Origin: Gemmatimonadota bacterium
GTDB lineage: Bacteria > JAAXHH01
DNA length: 64,000 nucleotides
Assembly (NCBI GenBank): GCA_009838645.1
Contig: VXRC01000006.1
Coordinates: 1-64,000 of the forward strand
Direction: 5' to 3'
Part shown: piece by piece, positions 18,395 to 27,265 of the stretch
Layout: each line of letters opens with the position of its first letter
Numbering within the stretch: position 1 is the first letter of the stretch
Program-made: the position numbers and the translations under genes
Notes under the pieces: generated by a model
Told to the model about the DNA's origin: nothing
Seen by the model: the letters and a program-made list of their open reading frames with translations, nothing else
The model's database searches: none

Positions 18395-18433
18395 AACAGT
18401 GTAAATGTACGGTTTCGTGGTGGTCGGCGCTGT

Positions 18434-21027
18434 TCAGACTACGTCCTTTGTGGACCGATTCTTGAACTCCTCGCGCCATTTCTTCAGAGACTCCAAGTCT
18501 TCGCGCAGTTCCAGTTCTTCAGGAAGTGAGATCGGCACTTCCTGCGACTGACTGTGCTCGTAGCTCGAATACTTGGTCATCAGATCATCAATAAACTTAC
18601 AATCTTCTCGACTGATTCTTACAAGCGGTCTAAGTCTGTTATCAGTCGTGATACTCCTTCGGTGACGGCGCACAACTTGATTCAGCAGGTCGTCTTCGAC
18701 CGTGCGCTCCAATAGTTTACGAAAGTCAGAGCAAATTCCTTGCGCGAGACCTTGGTAGGCGGAAGCACCGCCCGTTTCGCCAGCCCTTTTGGCCTCGTCC
18801 AGACGCGTCAAAAGAATACCGTTGGCCTTTTTGGTAGTAGCATTCCAGACAGCATCATCAGCCGGGTGACCAGCGGATCCTGAAAAGGATTCAATGCATC
18901 GTTGCTTAAGGTTTCTACGCTTCCATTCTTCACCGACTTTTTTTGCAGCGTCCTCCATCGCACCATATAGGGAAAGCCGGTGTGTAAACACCAAAACTTG
19001 ACGACTCCTTGCCAGTTGAACAAGACGAGTCGCCACGTGCCATTCGAAGTCTTGATCCAGCGACGAGATCGGATCGTCAAAAATGAATGGGGCCGCGTGG
19101 GGCTTCTCTGCCACATCGGCCAGAAACGCCGCTAGAGATACGACGCGACGTTCTCCGTCGCTCAGAATTTCTTCAGGAGCATTCTCCGTTTTCAATTCGA
19201 CCCCCTTCAGACGAAGACCGTGTAGTGCTTGCCCTTTTACAGTCTTTGTTTTAATTAGTTCGACCTTTATTCGCGATGCGCCCAACATCCTGAGTTCTTG
19301 GTTGAACCGATCTACGTATGCCTGCGTGATTACTTTCTCGGCGACACGTCCTGCCTCAAGGGATATCTTTCGTGAGTTCGCAAATTGCTCCCATTTCTCA
19401 TATTTTTTCACATTCTTTAGACGAGTGATTTCACATTTAATCGCAGTAGCTTGCTGCGCCGTCCAACGCAAGGCCTCCAAATTCAATTTGTCTTGAGTTG
19501 CCTTTTCCCGATCGAAGTTCTTCGCATCGTCATCATTTTGCAGTGCGTCTTGCTCAAGTAATTCGGCGCGTCGGTTTATTTCGGTCAATAGTTTATCGGG
19601 TGGTTCTATGGCAATGGCCTCCGCATCTTTCTCGCCGTTACGAAGATCGTTACAGGTATTGCCCACTTGGGTCCAGAAGGTACTTAGATTCTCGACCCAG
19701 CCCTCCTCGATCAGCCCAGCAGCCTGACACCTCGTACGGGTTCCCTCGTCATTCCATTGTGTCGGTAAGCCTTCCAGCAATCCGCTGTACGCTGTTTCAG
19801 CCGCCTTGGCTTCAATCTCTACTGCACCTTGGACAAAAGCTTCAAACTCCTGCAATCGAATTTGTGCTTCTTGAGCCAATTCCTGATGACAAAGAACGCA
19901 CAATGCGCCGTTATCTGTAACAGGGAATTCTAATCCTGGATAAGCTGTCTGCGAATAAAGGCGTGCTGCCTTCCAAAGTGCATTCCAAGTTTCAGTCCCA
20001 ATGCCATCTAATTTGGCACTTCCTAATTGGGCGGCAGCGGCCTCAGTAGCGATCGTACGTTTCAGATGTGCCTCCCTACGAGAATTTCGCAGAATTTCCA
20101 ACTGTTCAGGGCCAACGGCGGTCGCGGCGTTTTTCAACTCTACTCCGAGTTGGTCGAGTTGGCTCTTTGTTTCACGTTTTTTAATCGCGAGCTTTTTCGG
20201 GTCGTCCGCATTTAGGCGTTCAGTCAGCTTCCTGAGTTCTTCTTCGCAATCTTTATCCCACTGTGTTAGACATTGGATCTCTTCCTCGCTAAGATCGTAT
20301 CTCAGTGCAGCATACATTTTACCTGCGTTAGTAGTTCGGTATTCTGGCGGCATATCTGGGAGTGTGCTGACTAGAAGTTCCCGTTCATTTTGAAGTCTCG
20401 TTTTCACTTTGTCGCACACAGCTGCCAACGCCTCGAACAAAGTTACGGACGGTGGCGTGTAGGAGATTGCTTTCTCCTGGCTGATATAAAAGGTCGCAGC
20501 ATCTGCGTCGAATACATCTACGGCGCGGAGGTCCTGTATCGGAGAGTCGTTTGCCTGCCATGTAGCCAACTTCTCGCTTCCAGCCAAACTGTAGAGAATC
20601 TGACATTGCTGCTTTGCAGGCCGACCTTCAAACACATTGAACTTGAGCGCCGTTGCATTGGATTTCCGCATGCTCGTTTAAGAATGCGAATGTAGCCGGA
20701 TTTCCCGGAACCGTTGGGACCGTAGATTACGGCAAGATTTCCAGTACCGAAAGTAAGAGGACTTTGCGGGCACAGGTTTTCAATGCCGCAGATCTCGCCA
20801 ATTTCTAGGAGGTGAACTTCTGTAGAGGAGGTAGAAGTCGTTCTTAAACCGTCGAATTTTCGGTGAGTTGTAATCTGCTGCCCAACTGTGGTCTTAAGAA
20901 GCTCAGTGATGGCTTGGATGTCGCTATCTGCCAAGTTGTTTGAAGCAAGTAGTTTCTCGACCGCTTCCTGAATCCAATCCTGTTGTTGGTGAAGCCAAGT
21001 ACAAATCTCTTTCTCAATGTCAGGCAT
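18434..21027 (-). pseudogene. RloC-like AAA ATPase / candidate anticodon nuclease, split by a frameshift
   Basis: Two overlapping frames encode one protein of about 864 residues. The first (start ATG 21027) carries Walker A YGPNGSGKS at about residues 102-110; the rest continues in the -1 frame down to 18434. Numbered from the second frame's ATG (20671): zinc-hook-like Cys258-Val-Leu-Cys261 within coiled coil, ABC signature LSDGERR (504-510), Walker B FIFDDPISSLD (529-539) and H-loop VFTH. Conserved R-x3-E pairs (Arg651/Glu655, Arg685/Glu689) with His670 and His706 could be the nuclease residues. RloC proteins cut tRNA anticodon loops in response to DNA damage or failed restriction. Restoring one A in the AAA run at about 20,660 would give a continuous reading frame. 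The start overlaps the hsdS stop by eight bases. Confidence 0.8.
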
Positions 21028-22375
21028 CTGCAGTCCTCTCTAATTCGACCAATCGTATCCGGCCGGTGAGGAGTTGCTGCATCATATTCTGTTTGACTAA
21101 GAGTGTCTTGTCCCGGCGATGTTCCAGTGCGGTGATCTCGTCGTCCATGTCGGACAATACGTTGACGATTGCTAATTGCTCCTCGTTCGAAGGTAAGGGG
21201 ACTTGTAACTCTAAATAATCGGAGATACGGAGATTGGGATACGTAGATGCCTCAACCAAATACGGAAGGTTTTTCTTTATTCTGCTGGACACTAGTTGAT
21301 AATACAAAAACCGCGCATCACAATTAGTAGGGCGAAGGAGCATTAGGAAATTGCTGAAAATGAACGTCCCGGCTATTCCGGCAGAGACATATCCAACTTT
21401 TCCGGTTTGAATGCTTGCAGCAGAACCACTTGACTTCACTACAATTAGATCCCCTTCTTTCGGCGAAAAACGTGCAACCTGTTGCTCAGTAAAGTAACGA
21501 ATTCCCATCTCTTTGTTGTTCCAGCTGTCGTTAAGATTAATGTGGGTTGTGGTCGCAAAAGGCATTCCTATGAGTTGCTCAGACTGTCGGGCTACGCCGT
21601 AGATCCCAGCGGGTTCTAGGTGAATTAACTCACCCAATTGCTTCGTTTGCCACGTCTCATTGAATCCAGGGAGGCGGCACTCACCGGTGAGCAGACGCTG
21701 CATGACCGCATGCTTTAAAGCCCGTTTCTTGGCGATCAGCACTTCCTGCGCTTTGAGTAGTTTGTTTATGTCCGACAATACCTCGGCAATAGCGCGTTGT
21801 TCAGGCTCCGGCGGAACTGGTACCGAATAGCGTGCGACTTGAGGGGCTGTTAACTGAGGCACACCCGTGCTTTCGACAGCAAAACGGACTCCATGATTGA
21901 TGTAATTGGAGAAATACCTGGAGTCCATTCTGATCTTTGGCTTCAACACCAGAAGCCTGCCTATCGCTACAAATGATGTATTTCTATAAAAAGCTACTCC
22001 CAAAGAGCCTCTCGCTGTGATAGTGATTGACCCTGGTTGGTTTTCTGTGTAGTCAGAGAATCCATAGAGGCCTTCCTGCGAAACACCGTTCGCGAAGATG
22101 GGATATGGATGACTATCGCTTTGCACATCGCTGGATCTTTGTGAGACCAAGTCGCCACCAGCCGTTGATTTAAACAATTCGCCGATTCTCATTACGTCCC
22201 ATGCAGAAGGAATCACCCCCACTTCAGTCTGCTTGTAACCTGACGGCACCTCATCCGACCTGTCTGCCTGCGTGCGGTGCATCACAGCGGGCGCGGCATG
22301 CGAATAAGTATTTGCTGGTAACTCTGGGAACAGATCACTAAGGGCGTTACCCACAGTTTCTGGTTTCGTATTCAT
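21020..22375 (-). CDS. hsdS: Type I restriction-modification specificity subunit (HsdS)
   Basis: A 451-residue specificity subunit with two target-recognition domains. The first begins PSGYKQTEVGVIPSAWDVMR and ends at VPPEPEQRAIAEVLSDI, followed by a helical spacer ending in KHAVMQRLLTGECRLPGF. The second ends LQVPLPSNEEQLAIVNVLSD and a second helix with MMQQLLTGRIRL. The tandem EQxAIAxVLSD/LLTGxxRL pattern is the signature of HsdS. It dictates the bipartite DNA sequence methylated by HsdM and cut by HsdR. Both halves look intact. The stop overlaps the start of the RloC-like gene, so the two are co-translated. Confidence 0.95.
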   Translation of the reverse strand: MNTKPETVGNALSDLFPELPANTYSHAAPAVMHRTQADRSDEVPSGYKQTEVGVIPSAWDVMRIGELFKSTAGGDLVSQRSSDVQSDSHPYPIFANGVSQEGLYGFSDYTENQPGSITITARGSLGVAFYRNTSFVAIGRLLVLKPKIRMDSRYFSNYINHGVRFAVESTGVPQLTAPQVARYSVPVPPEPEQRAIAEVLSDINKLLKAQEVLIAKKRALKHAVMQRLLTGECRLPGFNETWQTKQLGELIHLEPAGIYGVARQSEQLIGMPFATTTHINLNDSWNNKEMGIRYFTEQQVARFSPKEGDLIVVKSSGSAASIQTGKVGYVSAGIAGTFIFSNFLMLLRPTNCDARFLYYQLVSSRIKKNLPYLVEASTYPNLRISDYLELQVPLPSNEEQLAIVNVLSDMDDEITALEHRRDKTLLVKQNMMQQLLTGRIRLVELERTADA

Positions 22376-22499
22376 TATTTTAGCTCAATCTCGAAAGTCA
22401 GTCACACTGATACTCAAGACGTCGCGGGTCATGGTTCGTTTAGGATGGACTGTAATATATGTGAAACAGACCTCGCTTTTGCGCGTACAAGATTCTTTC

Positions 22500-24941
22500 T
22501 CATAGTGAAATCCCCATCCGCCTTAAGTGCCCCTCGACCTTTGCACCAAACGTCTCCACCTCCCGCTCCAATTCTGGCAACGGTTGGGCGTAGCGTTCTT
22601 CTAGTTCCCTCACGCGTCCGGCAAGCTGTTGTGTCAGTCCTTGCACCTCATTCTCGATTGCAGCCCGTATGCTCGCAAACCACTTGTCCTCGACCACCAG
22701 CGTCCTGATCTCATTTTCTGTGAGTGTTGTGTAGCGGGCCAGCACTTTCTCGTCCAAGAGTTCTTGGAGGATTTTAACTGCCTTAGTCACCTGAGTCTCG
22801 GCCTCGATTAGGGTCCTGCATTGCTTTAGGGCATCTTGTTCTTCCTCGCTCTCCGGCTCGAATCGGATAGCCTTGAGCCGCTGCGTGACACTGCTCTTGG
22901 TGACCTTGCCCTTGTCATTGACAACATCCGCTAGCAACCCCTCTTCACCTGTCTGCTCCTCAACGAACTCCTCCAGTTCCCGGCTGGCGATTTCATGCTT
23001 CGTCTGCAGGGCTTCGATTGCAGTTTGATCGCCGGTAAAGTACCGAGAGACGATCAGCTTCGGTGGAAGCAAATCCATCTTGTACTTTACGCGCTTGATC
23101 GTGAGATCCGGCAATTCTTTGACCTTTCGACCTTTGTCTTCGATGATGCTACGCGGCCTGATGGTTTCGTTCCAACCGTCCGTAGTAATCAGGTACACGT
23201 CGTCCTGCATCGTTTCGTCCCAATAGTCCATCAACCTCTGAAACACGTTATACGGATTGAGCAGTGGCAGGTCTGCGACACGAGTCAGCAGATCCTCTGC
23301 CAGGGTGCGAATGATCTCCCTCGGGTTAGTACCAGTTACCAGTCCCTTGAGAACGGCCTCGTGTACTTTACACCAATCGTCGAGTACAACCGAAACACGG
23401 GCCTGGTACGATCTAAATTCTCCGTGATCGAGAATAGCTGCATTCACCTGTCTCGTTTCGATGCGACTAGCACTGTAGCCCTTTCGGCCGTTACCGACAA
23501 ACAACGTCTGGCGCAGTGAGGGGAAGACGTCCCAGTATGCACCGAGCGCGTCGAGGTCGCGGTCCGGGATGCCGCCTCGCAGATGGGCATCTAGGTCGTG
23601 CAAATCTTCCGGTTCGCTGGAATCGATGTAGCGCGGTATGTTGAGGTTATAATCGTTAGGGGGGCTCGCGATCTCGGCGATCGGTACCATGCGGGAATAA
23701 CGCGGCAACTCAATCAGTCGATTGAATACGTCGACGATCCGGTGGAGATCCTGTTCCCGCAGCCGGTTCTTGTTGCCGTCCTTGCGGAAGCCCTTGCTTG
23801 CGTCGATCATGAAGATGCCGTCGCGCGCATGGGCGTTTTCCTTGTCTAGTACTAGGATACATGCGGGGATACCGGTGCCGTAGAACAGGTTGGGCGGAAG
23901 GCCGACGATACCCTTGATAAATCCGCGTTGGATGACGTTCTTGCGTATGTCCGCCTCCCGGTTGCCCCGAAACAGTACGCCGTGAGGTAGGATGATCGCG
24001 CCTTTGCCCTTACTGTTGAGCGACGCAACAAGGTGAAGGAGAAAGGCGTAGTCGCCGTTCCTGGCAGGTGGGATACCGTAGCCAAAACGTCCAAACTCGT
24101 CGTTGGCCGGATCAAGGCCGTTGGACCAGGCCTTGGCGGAAAATGGCGGATTGGCAACGGCAAAGTCGAAGGTCTTGAGACGGTCGTTCTGGCTCTTAAA
24201 ATACGGAGCAGCAAGAGTGTTTCCTCGCCAGACTTCGGCAGTCTCGTGACCATGCAGGATTATGTTCATCCGCGCCAGCGCATAGGTGGCATTGTCCATT
24301 TCCTGCCCGTATACTGTAATGCCGCGCGGCGCTTCATTGGCGGCCCTGAGCAGGAGCGAACCTGAACCGCATGTCGGGTCGTAGAGGGTCTGATCCTGCC
24401 GGGTATCCGGCCCGATGCCGATTACCTGTGCCATGATGCGCGAGACCTCGGCCGGCGTGTAGAACTGTCCCTTGCTTTTGCCGGATTCTGTGGCAAAGTG
24501 CATCATCAGATACTCATAGGCGTCGCCGAGGAGATCATCCCCATCGGCCCGATTTGCGCCGAAATCCAGGCTATTAAATATAGCAACGAGCCTGGAGAGC
24601 CTGTCCTGCATTTCTTTGCCGGACCCCAGCTTGTTTTCGTCGTTGAAATCCGCTTGATCTATGACGCCTACCAAGTCGTTTTTTTCAGCGAGCGTAGCGA
24701 TCACTGTGTTTATCTTATCGCCGATCTCCTTATCACCGACAAGCTTTACAATATCGGAGAAACCCCCACCTTCGGGAACTTCTATGAGCATGTTCGGGTC
24801 TTTGGCCGCCTTGTCGGAGACGTACTTCATGAACAGCAGTGTAAGGACGTAATCCTTGTACTGAGAGGCGTCCATGCCACCACGCAGTTCATCGCAGCTT
24901 TGCCAAAGAGAGGAATACAGTTGGGACTTCTTCAGGGCCAT
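22500..24941 (-). CDS. hsdM: Type I restriction-modification DNA methyltransferase subunit (HsdM)
   Basis: An 813-residue N6-adenine methyltransferase. HsdM_N occupies residues 1-145 (LWQSCDELRGGMDASQYKDY). The SAM site is DPTCGSGSLLLRA (188-200) and the catalytic motif is NPPF (264-267) in FDFAVANPPFSAKAW. GQFYTPAEVSRIM is also typical. The usual HsdM is about 500-550 residues; here about 300 extra C-terminal residues form a helical, charged region (for example EALQTKHEIASRELEEF), a long variant seen in some type I systems. HsdM2-HsdS methylates host DNA. It is the first gene of the locus; a 124-bp gap precedes hsdS. Confidence 0.96.
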   Translation of the reverse strand: MALKKSQLYSSLWQSCDELRGGMDASQYKDYVLTLLFMKYVSDKAAKDPNMLIEVPEGGGFSDIVKLVGDKEIGDKINTVIATLAEKNDLVGVIDQADFNDENKLGSGKEMQDRLSRLVAIFNSLDFGANRADGDDLLGDAYEYLMMHFATESGKSKGQFYTPAEVSRIMAQVIGIGPDTRQDQTLYDPTCGSGSLLLRAANEAPRGITVYGQEMDNATYALARMNIILHGHETAEVWRGNTLAAPYFKSQNDRLKTFDFAVANPPFSAKAWSNGLDPANDEFGRFGYGIPPARNGDYAFLLHLVASLNSKGKGAIILPHGVLFRGNREADIRKNVIQRGFIKGIVGLPPNLFYGTGIPACILVLDKENAHARDGIFMIDASKGFRKDGNKNRLREQDLHRIVDVFNRLIELPRYSRMVPIAEIASPPNDYNLNIPRYIDSSEPEDLHDLDAHLRGGIPDRDLDALGAYWDVFPSLRQTLFVGNGRKGYSASRIETRQVNAAILDHGEFRSYQARVSVVLDDWCKVHEAVLKGLVTGTNPREIIRTLAEDLLTRVADLPLLNPYNVFQRLMDYWDETMQDDVYLITTDGWNETIRPRSIIEDKGRKVKELPDLTIKRVKYKMDLLPPKLIVSRYFTGDQTAIEALQTKHEIASRELEEFVEEQTGEEGLLADVVNDKGKVTKSSVTQRLKAIRFEPESEEEQDALKQCRTLIEAETQVTKAVKILQELLDEKVLARYTTLTENEIRTLVVEDKWFASIRAAIENEVQGLTQQLAGRVRELEERYAQPLPELEREVETFGAKVEGHLRRMGISL

Positions 24942-25046
24942 TTGGAATTCCCACTATTATGGATGCTGACTATGCTTAAGGGATTAATTGATTTGCAGAA
25001 ACACTACCGCTTGAAGTCTTTCCTACGTTCTAACCCGCTCACCGTC

Positions 25047-25805
25047 CTACACAACCACCCCACCCTTAGCCCGCTGCCGGTACCTGGCGTTCGGCGCCTC
25101 GAGGATCTGCTGCTGCCGTTCCGTCAGTCCCTCGTACTTTTCGGCTTCGTAGTACTCCGCGTACCAGGATACCGAGTTGGGCGAGTACTTGTAGAAGAGG
25201 GTGCGGCGTTCGTCGCCGAGCCAGGGCATGGTGCCGTGGGTCAGCGCCTCGGTGAAGATGACGGCGGTGCCGGCCTTGCCGGTCACGGCGCGGATGAAGG
25301 GCTGGTCGGTCTTGAGGTTGCGCCACTCGTCGGGGAACCGGAAGTTGGCCTTGTGGCTGCCGGGCACGCAGCCGAAGCCGCCGTCGCCGGGGTTCACGTC
25401 CTTCAGGTTGTAGGCGACCACGGTCAGGCCGCACCGGATCTCCTGGTTGACGCAGGTGTAGGAATACAGCGGGTTGAAGGGGATGGCGCCGCCGTGGAGG
25501 GTCGTGCCGATGGGTCCGTCGCCCTGGCGGATGATGTCGGCGTAGTCGTGGTCCAGCCGGAACTGCAGTCCGACGATTTGCTCCAAGTAGGGGACGATGC
25601 GCGGATTGTCGATCAGGTCGCGGTAGGCGGGTCCCCAGTCGAGCATGGTGAATCCGAATCGGTGCGTGGTCGCGCCGGGTTCCATCGCCCCTTCGATCTT
25701 CTCGTCCAGGATACGGTTCAGTTCGGCGAGTTGTCCGGCGTCGAGGGCGTCAGGAACCGCGATGAAGCCCTGCAGGTCGAAGAGGTATTGCTCATGGGGG
25801 GTCAT
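25047..25805 (-). CDS. Phytanoyl-CoA dioxygenase (PhyH) family protein with H-G-G at the metal site
   Basis: A 252-residue PhyH-type protein. Features include the start DLQGFIAVPDALDAGQLAEL, the turn NPGDGGFGCVPGSHKANF (138-155) and the distal His190 in ALTHGTMPW with Arg200/Arg201 for 2-oxoglutarate. The proximal motif appears as LHGGA at His104, so position +2 is Gly instead of the Asp of H-x-D. The ATG at 25805 is preceded by AAAGGG and matches the family N terminus; an in-frame ATG at 25865 lacks this. The gene is 63 bp downstream of the IPNS-like oxygenase, probably co-transcribed. The substrate is unknown. Confidence 0.87.
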   Translation of the reverse strand: MTPHEQYLFDLQGFIAVPDALDAGQLAELNRILDEKIEGAMEPGATTHRFGFTMLDWGPAYRDLIDNPRIVPYLEQIVGLQFRLDHDYADIIRQGDGPIGTTLHGGAIPFNPLYSYTCVNQEIRCGLTVVAYNLKDVNPGDGGFGCVPGSHKANFRFPDEWRNLKTDQPFIRAVTGKAGTAVIFTEALTHGTMPWLGDERRTLFYKYSPNSVSWYAEYYEAEKYEGLTERQQQILEAPNARYRQRAKGGVVV

Positions 25806-25868
25806 GCGCCGCCCTTTCGTGGGTCCGTTTCTAGTTCGCGGTCTGTCGCCCGTTCTGTCGCGCACCCG

Positions 25869-26957
25869 TCAGTCATCATCCACTGCGTAGTCGTCGCCGT
25901 AGTACTTGCTCGTGGTCCGGGTGTGGAACTGGACGGCTGAAATCGGCTCGTACTTGGGCTCGCCCGTGTTGGGCAGCACCTCGAGCATCTCCTCCTCCCA
26001 TACGTAGACGGCCATGGGGATGCTGACGCGGGCGGAGCCGAAGAGGCTGGCGTCCTGCGGCTTGCTGACCCGGTGGGTGGTGGAGGGCAGGCGGTCGTTG
26101 GTGATCCGCTGCATATAGTCGCCCGTGTTGATGATGATGCTGCCTTCCGGGGGATTGAGGCGGATCCACTTCATGTTCTCGCGGTTGAGTACCTGCAGGC
26201 CGTCCACCCCGTGGGAGGGCAGGATGGTGAACAGGTCCACGTCCTCGTGGCCCAGCATGCGGCCGGCCCCGGACTCGTCGTCCTCTTTGGTGATGGGCGG
26301 GTAGTAGTTGAGCCGGAAGCCGAAGTTCGTCCGGGTGAGTTTCTCGTCGTAGAGGGACGGATCGCAGCCCAGGTAGGTGAGGATGCCCTGCATGAGGGGC
26401 AGGATCAGTTTTTCGTGGTGTTGTATGACCTGCCGAAAGAACGGTTCGTACCCGGCCGCGGGCCAGTAATCCGTCTCGCGGTAATCCGGGTTCTCGCCCA
26501 GGTTGAAGGCCCTGCGGCAGAAGACCCAGCCCTCGACGAGATCGGGATGCATCCGGCTGGTCTGCTTGATGGGAAAGTATCCCTGGTTGACCGACCCGTA
26601 CCGCTCGGCTTCGTACTTCATCTTGTCGGCCATGGGCGTGGCCGTGAAGAACTCGGCCACCTTGCGTTCGGCCTCTTCGTACAGGCTGGGCGGAATTTCG
26701 TGGTTCTCGAGGATCACGAAACCGATGCCCTCCATGGCCTCGCCGATGTCCCGGGCGAACTGCGCCCTGCCCTCCGGGCCGCCGTGGAGGAAGAGGCTCA
26801 TGTCGCAGGTCCGGATCCGCGTTTCCTCGTCGAATTCCTCCTCCGCCGCGCCTTCGGCCAGGTTGTAGGTCTGTTCCTTTTCCACCTGGTCGTACTGCGT
26901 GTATTCCTGGTTTACTGCCTTGATGCCGTGTTCCTGTTTGGCCTGATCGGTGCTCAT
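25869..26957 (-). CDS. Isopenicillin N synthase-like 2OG-Fe(II) oxygenase
   Basis: A 362-residue oxygenase of the isopenicillin N synthase/plant-type dioxygenase family. An N-terminal DIOX_N-like region (AMEGIGFVILENHEIP, 75-90) is followed by the double-stranded beta-helix. Iron ligands are His237 and Asp239 in GHEDVDLFTIL and His295 in STTHRVS; Arg310-Val-Ser312 is the RxS co-substrate motif. INTGDYMQRITNDRLPSTTH is the classical family block. The natural substrate is unknown, as these enzymes range from antibiotic to hormone metabolism. It sits upstream of a PhyH gene, giving a two-oxygenase operon. Confidence 0.9.
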   Translation of the reverse strand: MSTDQAKQEHGIKAVNQEYTQYDQVEKEQTYNLAEGAAEEEFDEETRIRTCDMSLFLHGGPEGRAQFARDIGEAMEGIGFVILENHEIPPSLYEEAERKVAEFFTATPMADKMKYEAERYGSVNQGYFPIKQTSRMHPDLVEGWVFCRRAFNLGENPDYRETDYWPAAGYEPFFRQVIQHHEKLILPLMQGILTYLGCDPSLYDEKLTRTNFGFRLNYYPPITKEDDESGAGRMLGHEDVDLFTILPSHGVDGLQVLNRENMKWIRLNPPEGSIIINTGDYMQRITNDRLPSTTHRVSKPQDASLFGSARVSIPMAVYVWEEEMLEVLPNTGEPKYEPISAVQFHTRTTSKYYGDDYAVDDD

Positions 26958-27265
26958 GACCGTACTCCCGGCCCGGCCGGCCGCTGTTCCTGAGCTGCTG
27001 TTCGGGGCTGCCGCGGGCCTTGCTGTTGTCGATCGCTCGTCTGACTTGGTTTATACCGCCAATATCTCATATTGCCGCGTGATCTGGCAAGGGTAAAATG
27101 GGTGCGGGGAGAGCCTTGATGAGCGCCATGAGGAGCACCCCGAGGATTGCCACTGGGACCGACGCGGGAAGCGCCGTGGGAGCGCCACGGATCATCGCGG
27201 GGAGCGCCGGCTGGCGGCCTACAAAACAGTTGACACATCGGCCGCGCGCCGGATACATATGGGAC
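26958..27265. other. Divergent intergenic region between oxygenase operon and P5C dehydrogenase
   Basis: This 308-bp gap has no convincing gene. It contains a perfect 6-bp inverted repeat with 3-bp spacer, CAATAT-CTC-ATATTG (27060-27074), beside a minus-strand TATAAA-like box, which could control the oxygenase operon, and a + strand promoter at 27230-27258. An open frame running upstream of the dehydrogenase start (from 27098) has no homology-like content. Confidence 0.45.
27230..27258 (+). promoter_or_regulatory. Putative promoter of the P5C dehydrogenase gene (leaderless candidate)
   Basis: TTGACA (27230-27235) and ATACAT (27253-27258) are 17 bp apart; TACATA with an 18-bp spacer is an alternative -10. 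The ATG follows at 27266, so the transcript would begin at or beside the start codon, and no Shine-Dalgarno sequence precedes it. Confidence 0.45.

Noticed and set aside
20640-20700. Programmed -1 frameshifting in the RloC-like gene
   Set aside because: No X-XXY-YYZ slippery heptamer in the right phase and no clear stimulatory structure was seen; an indel is simpler.
6210-25050. Phage or conjugative element
   Set aside because: No integrase, terminase, capsid, relaxase or transfer genes are present; the content is purely defence genes.
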